Origin: Paracoccus marcusii
GTDB lineage: Bacteria; Pseudomonadota; Alphaproteobacteria; Rhodobacterales; Rhodobacteraceae
Length of the DNA: 64,000 nt
Direction: 5' to 3'
Assembly (NCBI RefSeq): GCF_028621715.1
Contig: NZ_CP117466.1
Coordinates: 2,678,501 to 2,742,500 of the forward strand
Shown here: piece by piece, positions 54,693 through 64,000 of the stretch
Layout of the letters: the number at the start of each line of letters is the position of its first letter
Position numbering within the stretch: position 1 is the stretch's first letter
The notes under the pieces: generated by a model
Database searches by the model: none
What the model saw: the letters and a program-made list of their open reading frames with translations, nothing else
Told to the model about the DNA's origin: nothing
Program-made: the position numbers and the translations under genes

Positions 54693-55370
54693 ATGGCGCC
54701 GCTTGACCAATGGCTCAGCCCGCAGCTGCAGCAGGCGGTCGTCACTGGCCTTTTCGTGGCCATCGGTTGGATCGTCGTCGCGTCCCAGACCCGCCGCCGC
54801 GACGCCACGCTGCGCCGCGCGCGCGAGACCGACCTACAGCGCGCCCTGCTGGCAGAGATCCGGGCGCATGTCTTTGCCCTGGAGCAGCAGGTGCCGTCGC
54901 CGCAGGATGCGGCCTTGCTGGTGTCGCGCATCGAGTCGGGAGATTTCGTGCCGACCCTGCCGCAGCAGGCCAACGACCGCATCTTTGCAGCCGTGATTTC
55001 CGACATACACATCCTGCCCGCGCCGGTCATCGACCCGATCGTGCTCTACTATCGGCTGCTGTCGATCATGGGCGCGCTGGCCACCGACCTGCGCCAGATC
55101 GCGCGCAGCGACGGCAAGCGGGCGGCGCAGATGATGGCCGATTATCTGGAGCTGATGGAAGAAACCCGCGATACCGGCCTGCAGGCGATGCGGGTGCTGA
55201 CCGAATGCCTGCGCGGCGGTGCCGACGCGGTCGAGGCGATGCTGGACGAGGACGAGGCGCAGGCCGCGGCACAGATCGGTGCGCGCCTGCCGCAGGAACT
55301 GGCGCAGATGCGCGAGCGTCTGTGGGCGACCGAGGTCAGTAGCCGATCTTTGGACCCGAGAGGCCGGTGA
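54693..55370 (+). CDS. Membrane-anchored protein of unknown function
   Basis: 225 residues. One N-terminal helix (about 14-31, AVVTGLFVAIGWIVVAS) is followed by a basic segment and a long Ala/Leu/Gln-rich helical cytoplasmic or periplasmic domain (TLRRARETDLQRALLAEIRAHVFALEQQ; TDLRQIARSDGKRAAQ). No known domain is recognised. It is transcribed between and opposite to the two DUF4174 genes, so its relation to them is uncertain; its end overlaps the small gene on the other strand by 35 bases. Confidence 0.68.
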   Translation: MAPLDQWLSPQLQQAVVTGLFVAIGWIVVASQTRRRDATLRRARETDLQRALLAEIRAHVFALEQQVPSPQDAALLVSRIESGDFVPTLPQQANDRIFAAVISDIHILPAPVIDPIVLYYRLLSIMGALATDLRQIARSDGKRAAQMMADYLELMEETRDTGLQAMRVLTECLRGGADAVEAMLDEDEAQAAAQIGARLPQELAQMRERLWATEVSSRSLDPRGR

Positions 55371-55527
55371 TGGGACGCAATCCGATGGCACGCACGATTT
55401 CGTTCGCACGACTGACGGCGGTCGGTTTCGGCTTGGCTTCGCTGCGCAGCACGGGTGCGTCGGGTCGGGCGGGCGCCTTGGGCGCGCGCGGTTGCGACAG
55501 GCTGCGGTCGGAACGCGAATTGGCCAT
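55336..55527 (-). CDS. Small basic protein of unknown function
   Basis: 63 residues: MANSRSDRSLSQPRAPKAPARP, a Pro/Ala/Arg-rich disordered half, then AKPKPTAVSRANEIVRAIGLRPITG. The excellent ribosome site GGAGGG six bases before the ATG supports it being real. It overlaps the 3' end of the plus-strand gene by 35 bases. The function is unknown. It is 93 bases upstream of nothing on its own strand except the gap to the DUF4174 copy 1 leader. Confidence 0.6.
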   Translation of the reverse strand: MANSRSDRSLSQPRAPKAPARPDAPVLRSEAKPKPTAVSRANEIVRAIGLRPITGLSGPKIGY

Positions 55528-55620
55528 GATCAACCCTCCTGCTGATCCGGCAACCGTGCCGGATACCGGTCATGATATAGGGAACGCGCCGCAAATCCAC
55601 AAGTTTCGCGGCCCTGCGCC

Positions 55621-56208
55621 TTATCGCATCACGCTGCCGCGCCCGATCTCCTGCCGGCGCAGGGGCAGACGGTCGATGGCACGGCCGATCTCTCGGGCAT
55701 CCCATGGGACGGGGCGGCGGATCTTGACCTGTCCATCCTTGTCGATCAGCACCAGCGAGAACCCCTGCGGGCGCAGCTGCTGTCGCCACGCGCTGTTGGC
55801 CGACGGGTCGCTGTCGAGAACAAGCACCACGTCGCGCGACACCAGCGCCCGACCGTCACGGCGCAGCGATGCCACCTGGTCGACAAAGGCCGGGTCGTCC
55901 GCCGTGTCGGCAAAGATCACCACGGGGCGCGCCGTCCACAGGAACTGGTCCGGGTTGACCGTCGCGGCGTCCAGCACCTGCGGAGAGCCGTCGTCCAGGG
56001 GGGACGCGTCCGGCAACGGGTCGGGCTCGACGCGCTGCGCGACTGGGGGCAGACGGGCGGGGTTGCGTTGCGGCACCGTGTCGCGCGGCCGCGTCGTGGC
56101 CGCCGCCCCGTCTGGTGTCCGGACGGCGGCGCCATCCGGCGGGGGGGCGTCGCGCGCGGGGCCCATCGCCGCAAGCGCCATCACGAATATCATAAATTTC
56201 AACTTCAT
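55621..56208 (-). CDS. DUF4174-like exported protein, copy 2 (long form)
   Basis: 195 residues. Signal peptide (1-18, MKLKFMIFVMALAAMGPA). A low-complexity Pro/Arg-rich linker (about 20-80) is followed by a DUF4174 domain (about 85-190) sharing with copy 1 TARPVVIFADTADD, LVSRDVVLVLDS, FSLVLIDKDGQVKIRRPVPW, AIDRLPLRRQEIGRG. The ATG at 56208 has GAGGTGCCG directly upstream. The linker is the main difference from copy 1. It is divergent from mcm with a 57-base gap. Confidence 0.82.
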   Translation of the reverse strand: MKLKFMIFVMALAAMGPARDAPPPDGAAVRTPDGAAATTRPRDTVPQRNPARLPPVAQRVEPDPLPDASPLDDGSPQVLDAATVNPDQFLWTARPVVIFADTADDPAFVDQVASLRRDGRALVSRDVVLVLDSDPSANSAWRQQLRPQGFSLVLIDKDGQVKIRRPVPWDAREIGRAIDRLPLRRQEIGRGSVMR

Positions 56209-56265
56209 CGGCACCTCGTCATGTCTTGAATATAGGGCAGGACCGTCGGCAGGAAAGGATGGATC

Positions 56266-58398
<2,133 letters not shown>

Positions 58399-58416
58399 GA
58401 TTTGCATCCCGCGACG

Positions 58417-58436
58417 GCGGGGGGCCAGCCCCCCGC
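58417..58436 (+). repeat. GC-rich hairpin after mcm
   Basis: GCGGGGGG (58417-58424) and CCCCCCGC (58429-58436) around CCAG form a stem 18 bases after the mcm stop. No U-tract follows, so it may end transcription only weakly or stabilise the message end. Confidence 0.5.
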
Positions 58437-58524
58437 ACCCCCCGTGGCCTGCGCGGAACCGTGAGGTCTGCTTGCCTCGCGGTGCGCGCTGTGAAACCCT
58501 GCACCCAAAGCGAATGGGTGAGAC

Positions 58525-59349
58525 ATGGACGACGGGCGCAACGGATCGGTCAAGCAGATCATCTGCATCAAGTGGGGTGCCAAGTTCGGTCCCGAATATG
58601 TCAACCGCCTTCATGCGATGATCGCCCGCAACATCACGCCGCCTTTCCGGCTGTTCTGTTTCACCGATGACGGGACCGGTCTGCATCCGGATGTCGCTGT
58701 GCGCCCGCTGCCCGATTTCGCCTATCAGGCCCCGGTCAACACCCGCGGCAAGTGGCCCAAGTCGCGGCTGTGGGGGGATCTGGGCGACGTCACGGGGGTG
58801 GTGCTGTTCCTGGACCTGGACGTGATCGTCACCGGCAGCCTTGACGCGTTCTTCGAACATGGCGATCCGGACGACACGATCCTGGGCCTGAACCCCAACA
58901 CGCCGTTCGAGAAGATGGGCCAGACCTCGGTCTATCGGATGCGGGTCGGCAATCTGGCGCCGCTGCAGAAGATCTTTGCCGCCGACCCACAAGCCGCCGC
59001 TGACAAGTACAAGTACGAACAGCGCTTTGTCACCCGCAATGCCCCGGGCGGGGTCAAGTTCTGGCCGCGCGGGTGGCTGGCCCATTTCCGCTTTCACTGC
59101 GTGCCGACATTCCCGCTGAACTATCTGCGCGATCCCAAGATTCCGCGCGGGACGCGCATCGTGATGTTCCCCGGCAGCCTGAACCCGCCCGATGCGATTT
59201 TGGGCCGATGGGACGAGGCCGACGAGGCCCGCGCCCCGTTGGACCACCTGCGCGCGGCCCTCACCGGCCAGCGGCGCGAGGGTTTCCTGAAGCATCTGCG
59301 CCACTATGTCCGGCCGACCCCGTGGGTGGCGCAGCTTTGGCGTGAATGA
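58525..59349 (+). CDS. Glycosyltransferase-like protein (DxD type)
   Basis: 274 residues. A metal/nucleotide-sugar DxD motif in VVLFLDLDVIVTG near residue 94 and the early LFCFTDDG resemble GT8/GT-A folds. A Cys/His in FRFHC and RFVTRNAPGGVKFWPRGW follow. No membrane helix. The acceptor and sugar are unknown. GGTGAG precedes the ATG. The stop overlaps the next gene's ATG (59346-59349), so the two are co-translated. Confidence 0.75.
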   Translation: MDDGRNGSVKQIICIKWGAKFGPEYVNRLHAMIARNITPPFRLFCFTDDGTGLHPDVAVRPLPDFAYQAPVNTRGKWPKSRLWGDLGDVTGVVLFLDLDVIVTGSLDAFFEHGDPDDTILGLNPNTPFEKMGQTSVYRMRVGNLAPLQKIFAADPQAAADKYKYEQRFVTRNAPGGVKFWPRGWLAHFRFHCVPTFPLNYLRDPKIPRGTRIVMFPGSLNPPDAILGRWDEADEARAPLDHLRAALTGQRREGFLKHLRHYVRPTPWVAQLWRE

Positions 59350-59864
59350 TGCCCCTGCCCCGCGCGCCCGATCGTCTGCCCGATGAGATGGCCGCGGCAT
59401 TGGGCCATGCCGTCGCGGCCTTCGGCTTTCTTGAGGAGGCGCTGAAGCGCGCGATCTTTTCGCTGACCCGCAAGGGTCTGGGCCAGGATGCGCAGGACCA
59501 CGCCCTGGAGGCCTGGCTGCGCCGCATGGAGGAGATCGCCGACGACACCCTGGGCACGCTGATCGACAGCTTTCTGGCCGCCGCCCGCCGCAGCGAGGGG
59601 GTCGAGCTGGGTGCGCTGCCACCGACGCTGACCGACCTGCGGCGGATGCGCAACCTGCTGTGCCATGCGTCTTGGCGGCCGGGGGCACGGCCCGGCATGT
59701 GGCACCCGACCTTCATCAACACCCGCGGGGAACGCCATCCTCATGACATGGGGGCAGAAGACGTCCTGCAGGTCCGCGACCGGACCCTGCAGGCGGCGCG
59801 CCAGGTCGTGTCGGTGATGCGGCGGACCGGGATCGATGGGGAATGGGCGGGCGCCGACCCGTGA
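59346..59864 (+). CDS. Uncharacterised helical protein coupled to the glycosyltransferase
   Basis: 172 residues, mostly helical (LGHAVAAFGFLEEALKRAIFSLTR; LEAWLRRMEEIADDTLGTLIDSFLA). A conserved-looking RNLLCHASWRPG segment lies near 103. No signal or membrane segments. I do not recognise a family. Its start overlaps the glycosyltransferase stop by four bases, which suggests a shared pathway. It ends about 100 bases before hom. Confidence 0.72.
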   Translation: MMPLPRAPDRLPDEMAAALGHAVAAFGFLEEALKRAIFSLTRKGLGQDAQDHALEAWLRRMEEIADDTLGTLIDSFLAAARRSEGVELGALPPTLTDLRRMRNLLCHASWRPGARPGMWHPTFINTRGERHPHDMGAEDVLQVRDRTLQAARQVVSVMRRTGIDGEWAGADP

Positions 59865-59971
59865 TCGGTTCGTCGGCACGCATGCCACAGGACCGCGCCG
59901 CGACCGCATCGCGCGTTGCAACACGCGGCCCGGCGCGCTAACACCCGCAAAATCAAGGATGAGAGGCACTC

Positions 59972-61261
59972 ATGTCGTCCCCCCTCCGCCTCGGCATCGC
60001 CGGGCTTGGCACCGTCGGGATCGGTGTCGTCAAGATCGTTCAGAAACACGCCGACCTGCTGGCGATGCGGTCGGGTCGCCCGGTGGCGATCACCGCCGTC
60101 AGCGCACGCGACCGCATGAAGAACCGCGACGCGGACCTGTCGTCCTATCGGTGGGAGGCGGACCCGATGGCGGTCGCCACCGCCGATGACGTCGATGTCT
60201 TCATCGAACTGGTCGGCGGGGATGCGGGCGTCGCGCGCGACAGCATCGAGGCCGCGCTGCGGTCCGGCAAGGATGTCGTGACCGCGAACAAGGCGCTGCT
60301 GGCCATGCACGGTCAGCACCTGGCCAAGCTGGCCGAGGATTTGGGCCGCGTGATCCGGTTCGAAGCCGCCGTCGCGGGCGGCATCCCGGTGATCAAGTCG
60401 ATGACCGAGAGCATGGCCGGCAACCGCATCACCCGCGTGATGGGCGTGATGAACGGCACCTGCAACTACATCCTGACCCGAATGGAGAGCGCGGGCCTGC
60501 CCTATGACGCCGTCTTCGAAGAGGCCCGCCAGCTTGGCTATCTGGAGGCCGACCCGACGCTGGACGTGGGCGGCATCGATGCGGGCCACAAGCTGGCGAT
60601 CCTGTCGTCGATCGCCTTTGGCACCCAGGTCAACTTCGACGCGGTCGAGATCGAAGGCATCGAACGCGTCAGTATCGACGACATCCACCGGGCCCGCGAC
60701 ATGGGCTACCGGATCAAGCTGCTGGGCGTCGCGCAGATGACCGCCCGCGGGCTTGAACAGCGGATGTCGCCCTGCCTGGTGCCCGCCGACAGCCCCCTGG
60801 GGCAGCTGGTGGGCGGCACCAACATGGTCGTGATCGAGGGCGACAGCGTGGGCCAGATCGTCCTGCGCGGCGCAGGCGCGGGCGAAGGCCCGACCGCCAG
60901 CGCGGTCATGTCTGACATCGTCGAGATCGCGCGCGGTGTCCGCATGCCGGTCTTCGGACAGCCTGCCGGATCGCTGACCGCGGCTCAGCCCGCCCGCACG
61001 GCCGTGCCTGCAGCCTATTACATCCGTCTGGAGTTGCAGGACAAACCCGGTGCCTTGGCCAAGGTCGCTACGGTCCTGGGCGATGCCGGCATCTCGATCG
61101 ACCGGATGCGCCAGTACGGCCAGCACAGCCCGGCCAGCGTCCCGGTCCTGGTCGTGACCCACAAGACCACGCCCGAAGCCATCGACTACGCCATCGAGGC
61201 CCTGCCCCGCACCGGAGTCCTGGTCAGCGACCCGGTCGAGCTGCGCATCGAGGAAGTATGA
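59972..61261 (+). CDS. hom: Homoserine dehydrogenase
   Basis: NAD(P)H-dependent reduction of aspartate semialdehyde to homoserine, the branch to threonine and methionine. 429 residues. The Rossmann N-terminus has LGIAGLGTVGIGVVK. The catalytic segments are GKDVVTANKALLA near 100, EAAVAGGIPVIK near 130 and the substrate-binding NGTCNYILTRM near 165. A C-terminal ACT domain (about 350-425) is the usual site of threonine feedback. GAGAGG precedes the ATG. It is convergent with the aldolase gene, with two hairpins between them. Confidence 0.97.
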   Translation: MSSPLRLGIAGLGTVGIGVVKIVQKHADLLAMRSGRPVAITAVSARDRMKNRDADLSSYRWEADPMAVATADDVDVFIELVGGDAGVARDSIEAALRSGKDVVTANKALLAMHGQHLAKLAEDLGRVIRFEAAVAGGIPVIKSMTESMAGNRITRVMGVMNGTCNYILTRMESAGLPYDAVFEEARQLGYLEADPTLDVGGIDAGHKLAILSSIAFGTQVNFDAVEIEGIERVSIDDIHRARDMGYRIKLLGVAQMTARGLEQRMSPCLVPADSPLGQLVGGTNMVVIEGDSVGQIVLRGAGAGEGPTASAVMSDIVEIARGVRMPVFGQPAGSLTAAQPARTAVPAAYYIRLELQDKPGALAKVATVLGDAGISIDRMRQYGQHSPASVPVLVVTHKTTPEAIDYAIEALPRTGVLVSDPVELRIEEV

Positions 61262-61283
61262 AAAAAGGGGGCCACCGGCCCCC
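61261..61283 (-). terminator. Intrinsic terminator for the aldolase gene
   Basis: On the minus strand GGGGGCC and GGCCCCC (61277-61283 with 61267-61273) around GGT are followed by TTTTTT. It overlaps the last bases of hom. A second GC stem CGCGCCCCC/GGGGGCGCG lies at 61312-61335, nearer the aldolase stop, without a U-tract. Confidence 0.75.
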
Positions 61284-61344
61284 GTCCCGCGCCGCAAGGC
61301 GCTGATCGCGTCGCGCCCCCGTTTCCGGGGGCGCGTCCGTTTGG

Positions 61345-62277
61345 TCAGGCGTCCTTGCCCAGATAGATGTCGACCAGCTTGCCCAGCATCGCCAGCGCAT
61401 CCTCGCGCGACCGCTGAAAGCTGTTGCGCCCGATGATCGAGCCGTTGCCGCCGCCGTCGCGGATCGCGCGCGCGTCGTCATAGACCGCATCGGTTCCCTT
61501 GGCCGCCCCGCCCGAGAACACCACGATGCGGCGTCCGCCAAAGCTGGCCTGCATGCAATGCTCGACGCGTTTGGCCTGGCTGGACACGTCGATCGCCTTC
61601 TCCTCGTAGACCTTCTTGGCCTCGGGCAGCATCAGGTGGTCGGTCGACAGCTTGATCTTGATGATATGCGCGCCGATCAGCGCCGCGATCTGGGCGGCAT
61701 AGGCGGCCACGTCGATCGCGGTCTCGCCGTCCTTGGTGATCGCCTCGCCGCGCGGATAGGACCAGATGACGGTCGCCACGCCCTTGGCGGCGGCTTCCTT
61801 GCGCATGGCCACGATCTCCTCGAACATGTCCAGCGCCATGTCCGACCCCGGATAGATCGTGAAGCCGATCGCCGCGCAGCCCAGCCGCAGCGCGTCATCC
61901 ACCGATGCGGTGATCGCCTGGTTCTTGCCCGCCGTGCCCGACATCAGGCTGTTGGCGCTGTTCACCTTCAGGATGGTGGGGATCTGGCCTGCAAAGGTGT
62001 CCGCGCCCGCCTCGATCATGCCCAGCGGCGCGGCATAGGCGTTCAGCCCCGCATCGATCGCCAGCTGATAATGGTAATGCGGGTCATAGCCGGCCGGGTT
62101 CGGCGCAAAGGACCGTGCGGGACCATGCTCGAACCCCTGGTCCACGGGCAGGATGATCATCTTGCCGGTGCCGGCCAGCTTTCCGGTCATCATCATGCGG
62201 GCCAGCTGCGCCTTCACGCCCGGCGTCTCGCCCTCGTAATTGGCCAGGATGCGGCGCACCGTGTCGGTCATCTGCAT
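61345..62277 (-). CDS. Class I fructose-bisphosphate aldolase (DhnA/FbaB type)
   Basis: Schiff-base aldolase of glycolysis and gluconeogenesis. 310 residues. The DhnA-type barrel has ILPVDQGFEHGPARSF near residue 43, the likely Schiff-base Lys in IIKIKLSTDHL near 197, and phosphate-binding segments GGRRIVVFSGGAAKG and DGGGNGSIIGRN near 245-280. It differs from the class II enzyme common in many Proteobacteria. A pgk gene lies 0.5 kb upstream on the same strand with a small divergent gene between. Confidence 0.93.
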   Translation of the reverse strand: MQMTDTVRRILANYEGETPGVKAQLARMMMTGKLAGTGKMIILPVDQGFEHGPARSFAPNPAGYDPHYHYQLAIDAGLNAYAAPLGMIEAGADTFAGQIPTILKVNSANSLMSGTAGKNQAITASVDDALRLGCAAIGFTIYPGSDMALDMFEEIVAMRKEAAAKGVATVIWSYPRGEAITKDGETAIDVAAYAAQIAALIGAHIIKIKLSTDHLMLPEAKKVYEEKAIDVSSQAKRVEHCMQASFGGRRIVVFSGGAAKGTDAVYDDARAIRDGGGNGSIIGRNSFQRSREDALAMLGKLVDIYLGKDA

Positions 62278-62481
62278 GGGTCTCTCCTATCATTGTCGGG
62301 TGCTGGATAGCATGCGCCGGACCCGCGGCAATGCTGGTTACGCTAACAAATTCAGGCAGATGCGGTTTTCCGCCGCGTCGCGGCGCGGGCGATCCCTAAA
62401 AGCTTAATCACAGATGAATCGATTTTCTGACGAATTGTCCGCATCCTGCATGGCAGGGACAGACCCCGACAGGAGGATGCC

Positions 62482-62742
62482 ATGTTCATGACCACGACCC
62501 TGGCGCATTATCAGCTGCCGATCTTCGGCATCGGGTCCAGCGCGCTGGAAACCCGCATCGGCGCGGACCAGCGGACGGTCTGGATGCGCCCCATCACGGC
62601 GGGTGCCAGCCAGACCGAACTGCTGCCCGCGTCCACGGTGCAATCGGCGGAACGCGTCACCCCGCCGATGGCCTATGCCCAGTGGCTCAAGATGCTTTGG
62701 GCCTATGAAGACGGCGCCAAGGCCGCTCAGACCGGAGGCTAG
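62482..62742 (+). CDS. Small protein of unknown function
   Basis: 86 residues, soluble (MTTTLAHYQLPIFGIGSSALETRIG; AERVTPPMAYAQWLKMLWAYEDG). No family is recognised. A very good ribosome site AGGAGGATGCC precedes the ATG. It lies opposite the aldolase and pgk genes, between them. The 204-base leader (62278-62481) carries no other feature I can support. Confidence 0.62.
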   Translation: MFMTTTLAHYQLPIFGIGSSALETRIGADQRTVWMRPITAGASQTELLPASTVQSAERVTPPMAYAQWLKMLWAYEDGAKAAQTGG

Positions 62743-62764
62743 GGCGCGCCGCCACCGGCGCGCC
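62743..62764. repeat. GGCGCGCC direct/inverted repeat pair at the pgk end
   Basis: Two copies of the palindrome GGCGCGCC (62743-62750 and 62757-62764) can pair across GCCACC. It is placed between the stops of the small gene (62742) and pgk (62771), so it may be a shared transcript-end hairpin; no U-tract. Confidence 0.45.
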
Positions 62765-62770
62765 GTTCGC

Positions 62771-63973
62771 TCAGCGCTTGGCGGCTTCCAGTGCTGCGAC
62801 GCCCGGCAGGGTCTTGCCCTCCATCCACTCCAGGAACGCACCTCCGGCGGTCGAGATGAAGGTGAACTCCTCCGCCGCACCCGCCTTGTTCAGCGCCGCG
62901 ACGGTGTCGCCCCCACCCGCGACCGACACGAGCTGTCCCTGCGCGGTCAGTTCGGCCGCGGCGCGCGCGGCGGCGTTGGTGGCCGCGTCGAAGGGCTCGA
63001 TCTCGAAGGCGCCCAGCGGGCCGTTCCAGATCAGCGTCTTGCAGGCGGTCATCGCCTGACGCAATGCCTCGACCGTCTCGGGGCCGGCATCCAGGATCAT
63101 CGCATCGGCCGGGCACTGATCGACGGGCAGCGTCTCGGATGCCGCGCCCGCCTTGAACTCGCGTGCCACGACGATGTCCACCGGCAGGTGGATCTTGCAG
63201 CCGGTGGCATCGGCCTTTTCCAGGATGGCACGGGCGGTATCGGCCATGTCGCGCTCGGCCAGCGACTTGCCGACCTCGACGCCCTTGGCCACCAGGAAGG
63301 TGTTGGCCATGCCTCCGCCGATCACCAGATGGTCGACCTTCTCGACCAGGTTCGTCAGCAGGTCCAGCTTGGTCGAGACCTTGGCACCACCCACGACCGC
63401 CATCACCGGCCGTTGCGGATCGCCCAGCGCCGCGTCCAGCGCCTTCAGCTCTGCCTCCATCAGGCGACCTGCACCCGCATACATCAGCCGCGCCAGCCCC
63501 TCGGTCGAGGCATGGGCGCGATGGGCCGCCGAGAAGGCATCGTTCACATAGGCACCACCCAGCGCCGCCAGCGATGCGGCGAAGGTGCCGTCGTTCTGTT
63601 CCTCGCCTGCGTGAAAGCGGGTGTTCTCCATCAGGGCCACCTGCCCCGGCTGCAGCGCCGCGACGACGCGCTTGGCGGGACCGCCGATGCAGTCGTCGGC
63701 GAAGACGACCGGCTGGCCCAGCGCCGCCTCCAGCGCTGGAACGATCTGGCGCAGACTCATGCCCTCGACGCGCTGTCCCTTGGGGCGGTCGAAATGTGCC
63801 AGCAGCACGGGGATGCCGCCCTTGGCCTGGATGTCCTTGACCGTCGGTACGATCTTGTCGATGCGGGTGGTGTCGGTGACCTGGCCGTCCTCGACGGGGA
63901 CGTTCACGTCGACCCGGGTCAGCACGACCTTTCCGTCAAGATCCATGTCGTCGATGGTGTTGAACTTTGCCAT
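62771..63973 (-). CDS. pgk: Phosphoglycerate kinase
   Basis: Transfers phosphate from 1,3-bisphosphoglycerate to ADP. 400 residues, complete. N-terminal substrate region: [15 protein letters not shown] near residue 20 and [13 protein letters not shown] near 115. The nucleotide domain has [16 protein letters not shown] near 220, [11 protein letters not shown] near 320 and [12 protein letters not shown] near 355. The start MAKFNTIDD at 63973 has AAGGATGCGAC upstream; the frame is open seven codons more. The 27 bases after it to the window edge hold no other feature. Confidence 0.98.
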   Translation of the reverse strand: MAKFNTIDDMDLDGKVVLTRVDVNVPVEDGQVTDTTRIDKIVPTVKDIQAKGGIPVLLAHFDRPKGQRVEGMSLRQIVPALEAALGQPVVFADDCIGGPAKRVVAALQPGQVALMENTRFHAGEEQNDGTFAASLAALGGAYVNDAFSAAHRAHASTEGLARLMYAGAGRLMEAELKALDAALGDPQRPVMAVVGGAKVSTKLDLLTNLVEKVDHLVIGGGMANTFLVAKGVEVGKSLAERDMADTARAILEKADATGCKIHLPVDIVVAREFKAGAASETLPVDQCPADAMILDAGPETVEALRQAMTACKTLIWNGPLGAFEIEPFDAATNAAARAAAELTAQGQLVSVAGGGDTVAALNKAGAAEEFTFISTAGGAFLEWMEGKTLPGVAALEAAKR

Positions 63974-64000
63974 GTCGCATCCTTCAGGGTCCAAGAGTTG

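Noticed and set aside
56209..56265. A cobalamin riboswitch in front of methylmalonyl-CoA mutase
   Set aside because: The leader is only 57 bases and has no B12-box-like sequence or room for the aptamer.

Overview
The window is a gene-dense, high-GC stretch of an alphaproteobacterial chromosome. Gene content and order point to the Rhodobacterales and most closely to a Paracoccus-like organism: glnB-glnA, a fused ispDF, helicase-S4-fdxA-carD, phoH-ybeY-corC, propionyl-CoA carboxylase plus methylmalonyl-CoA mutase, and class I aldolase beside pgk. This assignment rests on recognised protein families and gene order, not on a database search. Almost every base is coding. There is no integrase, transposase, CRISPR array or rRNA operon. 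One tRNA (Leu, anticodon UAG) was found.

Layout. 1-9.4 kb: 5'-part of tex, a CPA1 Na+/H+ antiporter with a cyclic-nucleotide-type domain, an Old Yellow Enzyme, a small exported protein, glnA and glnB, the NAD(P)HX repair enzyme nnr, and tRNA-Leu. 9.4-12.4 kb: a ClpP-like periplasmic protein, a membrane protein and a Crp/Fnr regulator. 12.6-16.0 kb: a cyclic-di-GMP block made of an H-NOX-like protein, an HNOBA-GGDEF diguanylate cyclase, a DUF3572 protein and a divergent PleD-like cyclase. 16.1-18 kb: DUF983, NUDIX and PaaG-like genes. 18-23 kb: ccmH, ccmF, a holin, a GH108 endolysin, ccmE and murI. 23-27.6 kb: fused indolepyruvate ferredoxin oxidoreductase with a divergent LysR regulator. 27.6-32.1 kb: candidate small RNA, then purL-ispDF-pgpA-pncC with overlapping starts and stops. 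32.1-37.6 kb: ltaE, YcgN-like, ribF, maoC, HAD, ppaC and carD. 37.9-42.4 kb: fdxA, S4 protein, SUV3-like helicase, TPR protein and a divergent SCP2 gene. 42.4-48.5 kb: lipase-like hydrolase, corC-ybeY-phoH, an Mla-type ABC pair and alr. 48.7-58.4 kb: propionyl-CoA to succinyl-CoA genes pccB, pccA and mcm, interleaved with small lipoproteins and two DUF4174 genes. 58.5-64 kb: glycosyltransferase, hom, class I aldolase and pgk.

Most striking observation: a phage-type lysis cassette (GH108 N-acetylmuramidase plus holin, genes overlapping by 10 bp) sits between ccmE and ccmF. It is preceded by an exact CtrA-type box, TTAA-N7-TTAAC. In Rhodobacter capsulatus a CtrA-controlled endolysin/holin pair lyses cells to release gene transfer agent, so this is probably the detached GTA lysis module. 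Second: the H-NOX-like protein next to the HNOBA-GGDEF cyclase appears to lack the proximal histidine and the YxSxR heme-binding motif. The neighbouring PleD-like protein lacks the phospho-acceptor residues in both receiver domains. Regulatory sites seen include a T-N11-A dyad between ior and lysR, a TTTGCAAA palindrome upstream of pccB, and several intrinsic terminators.
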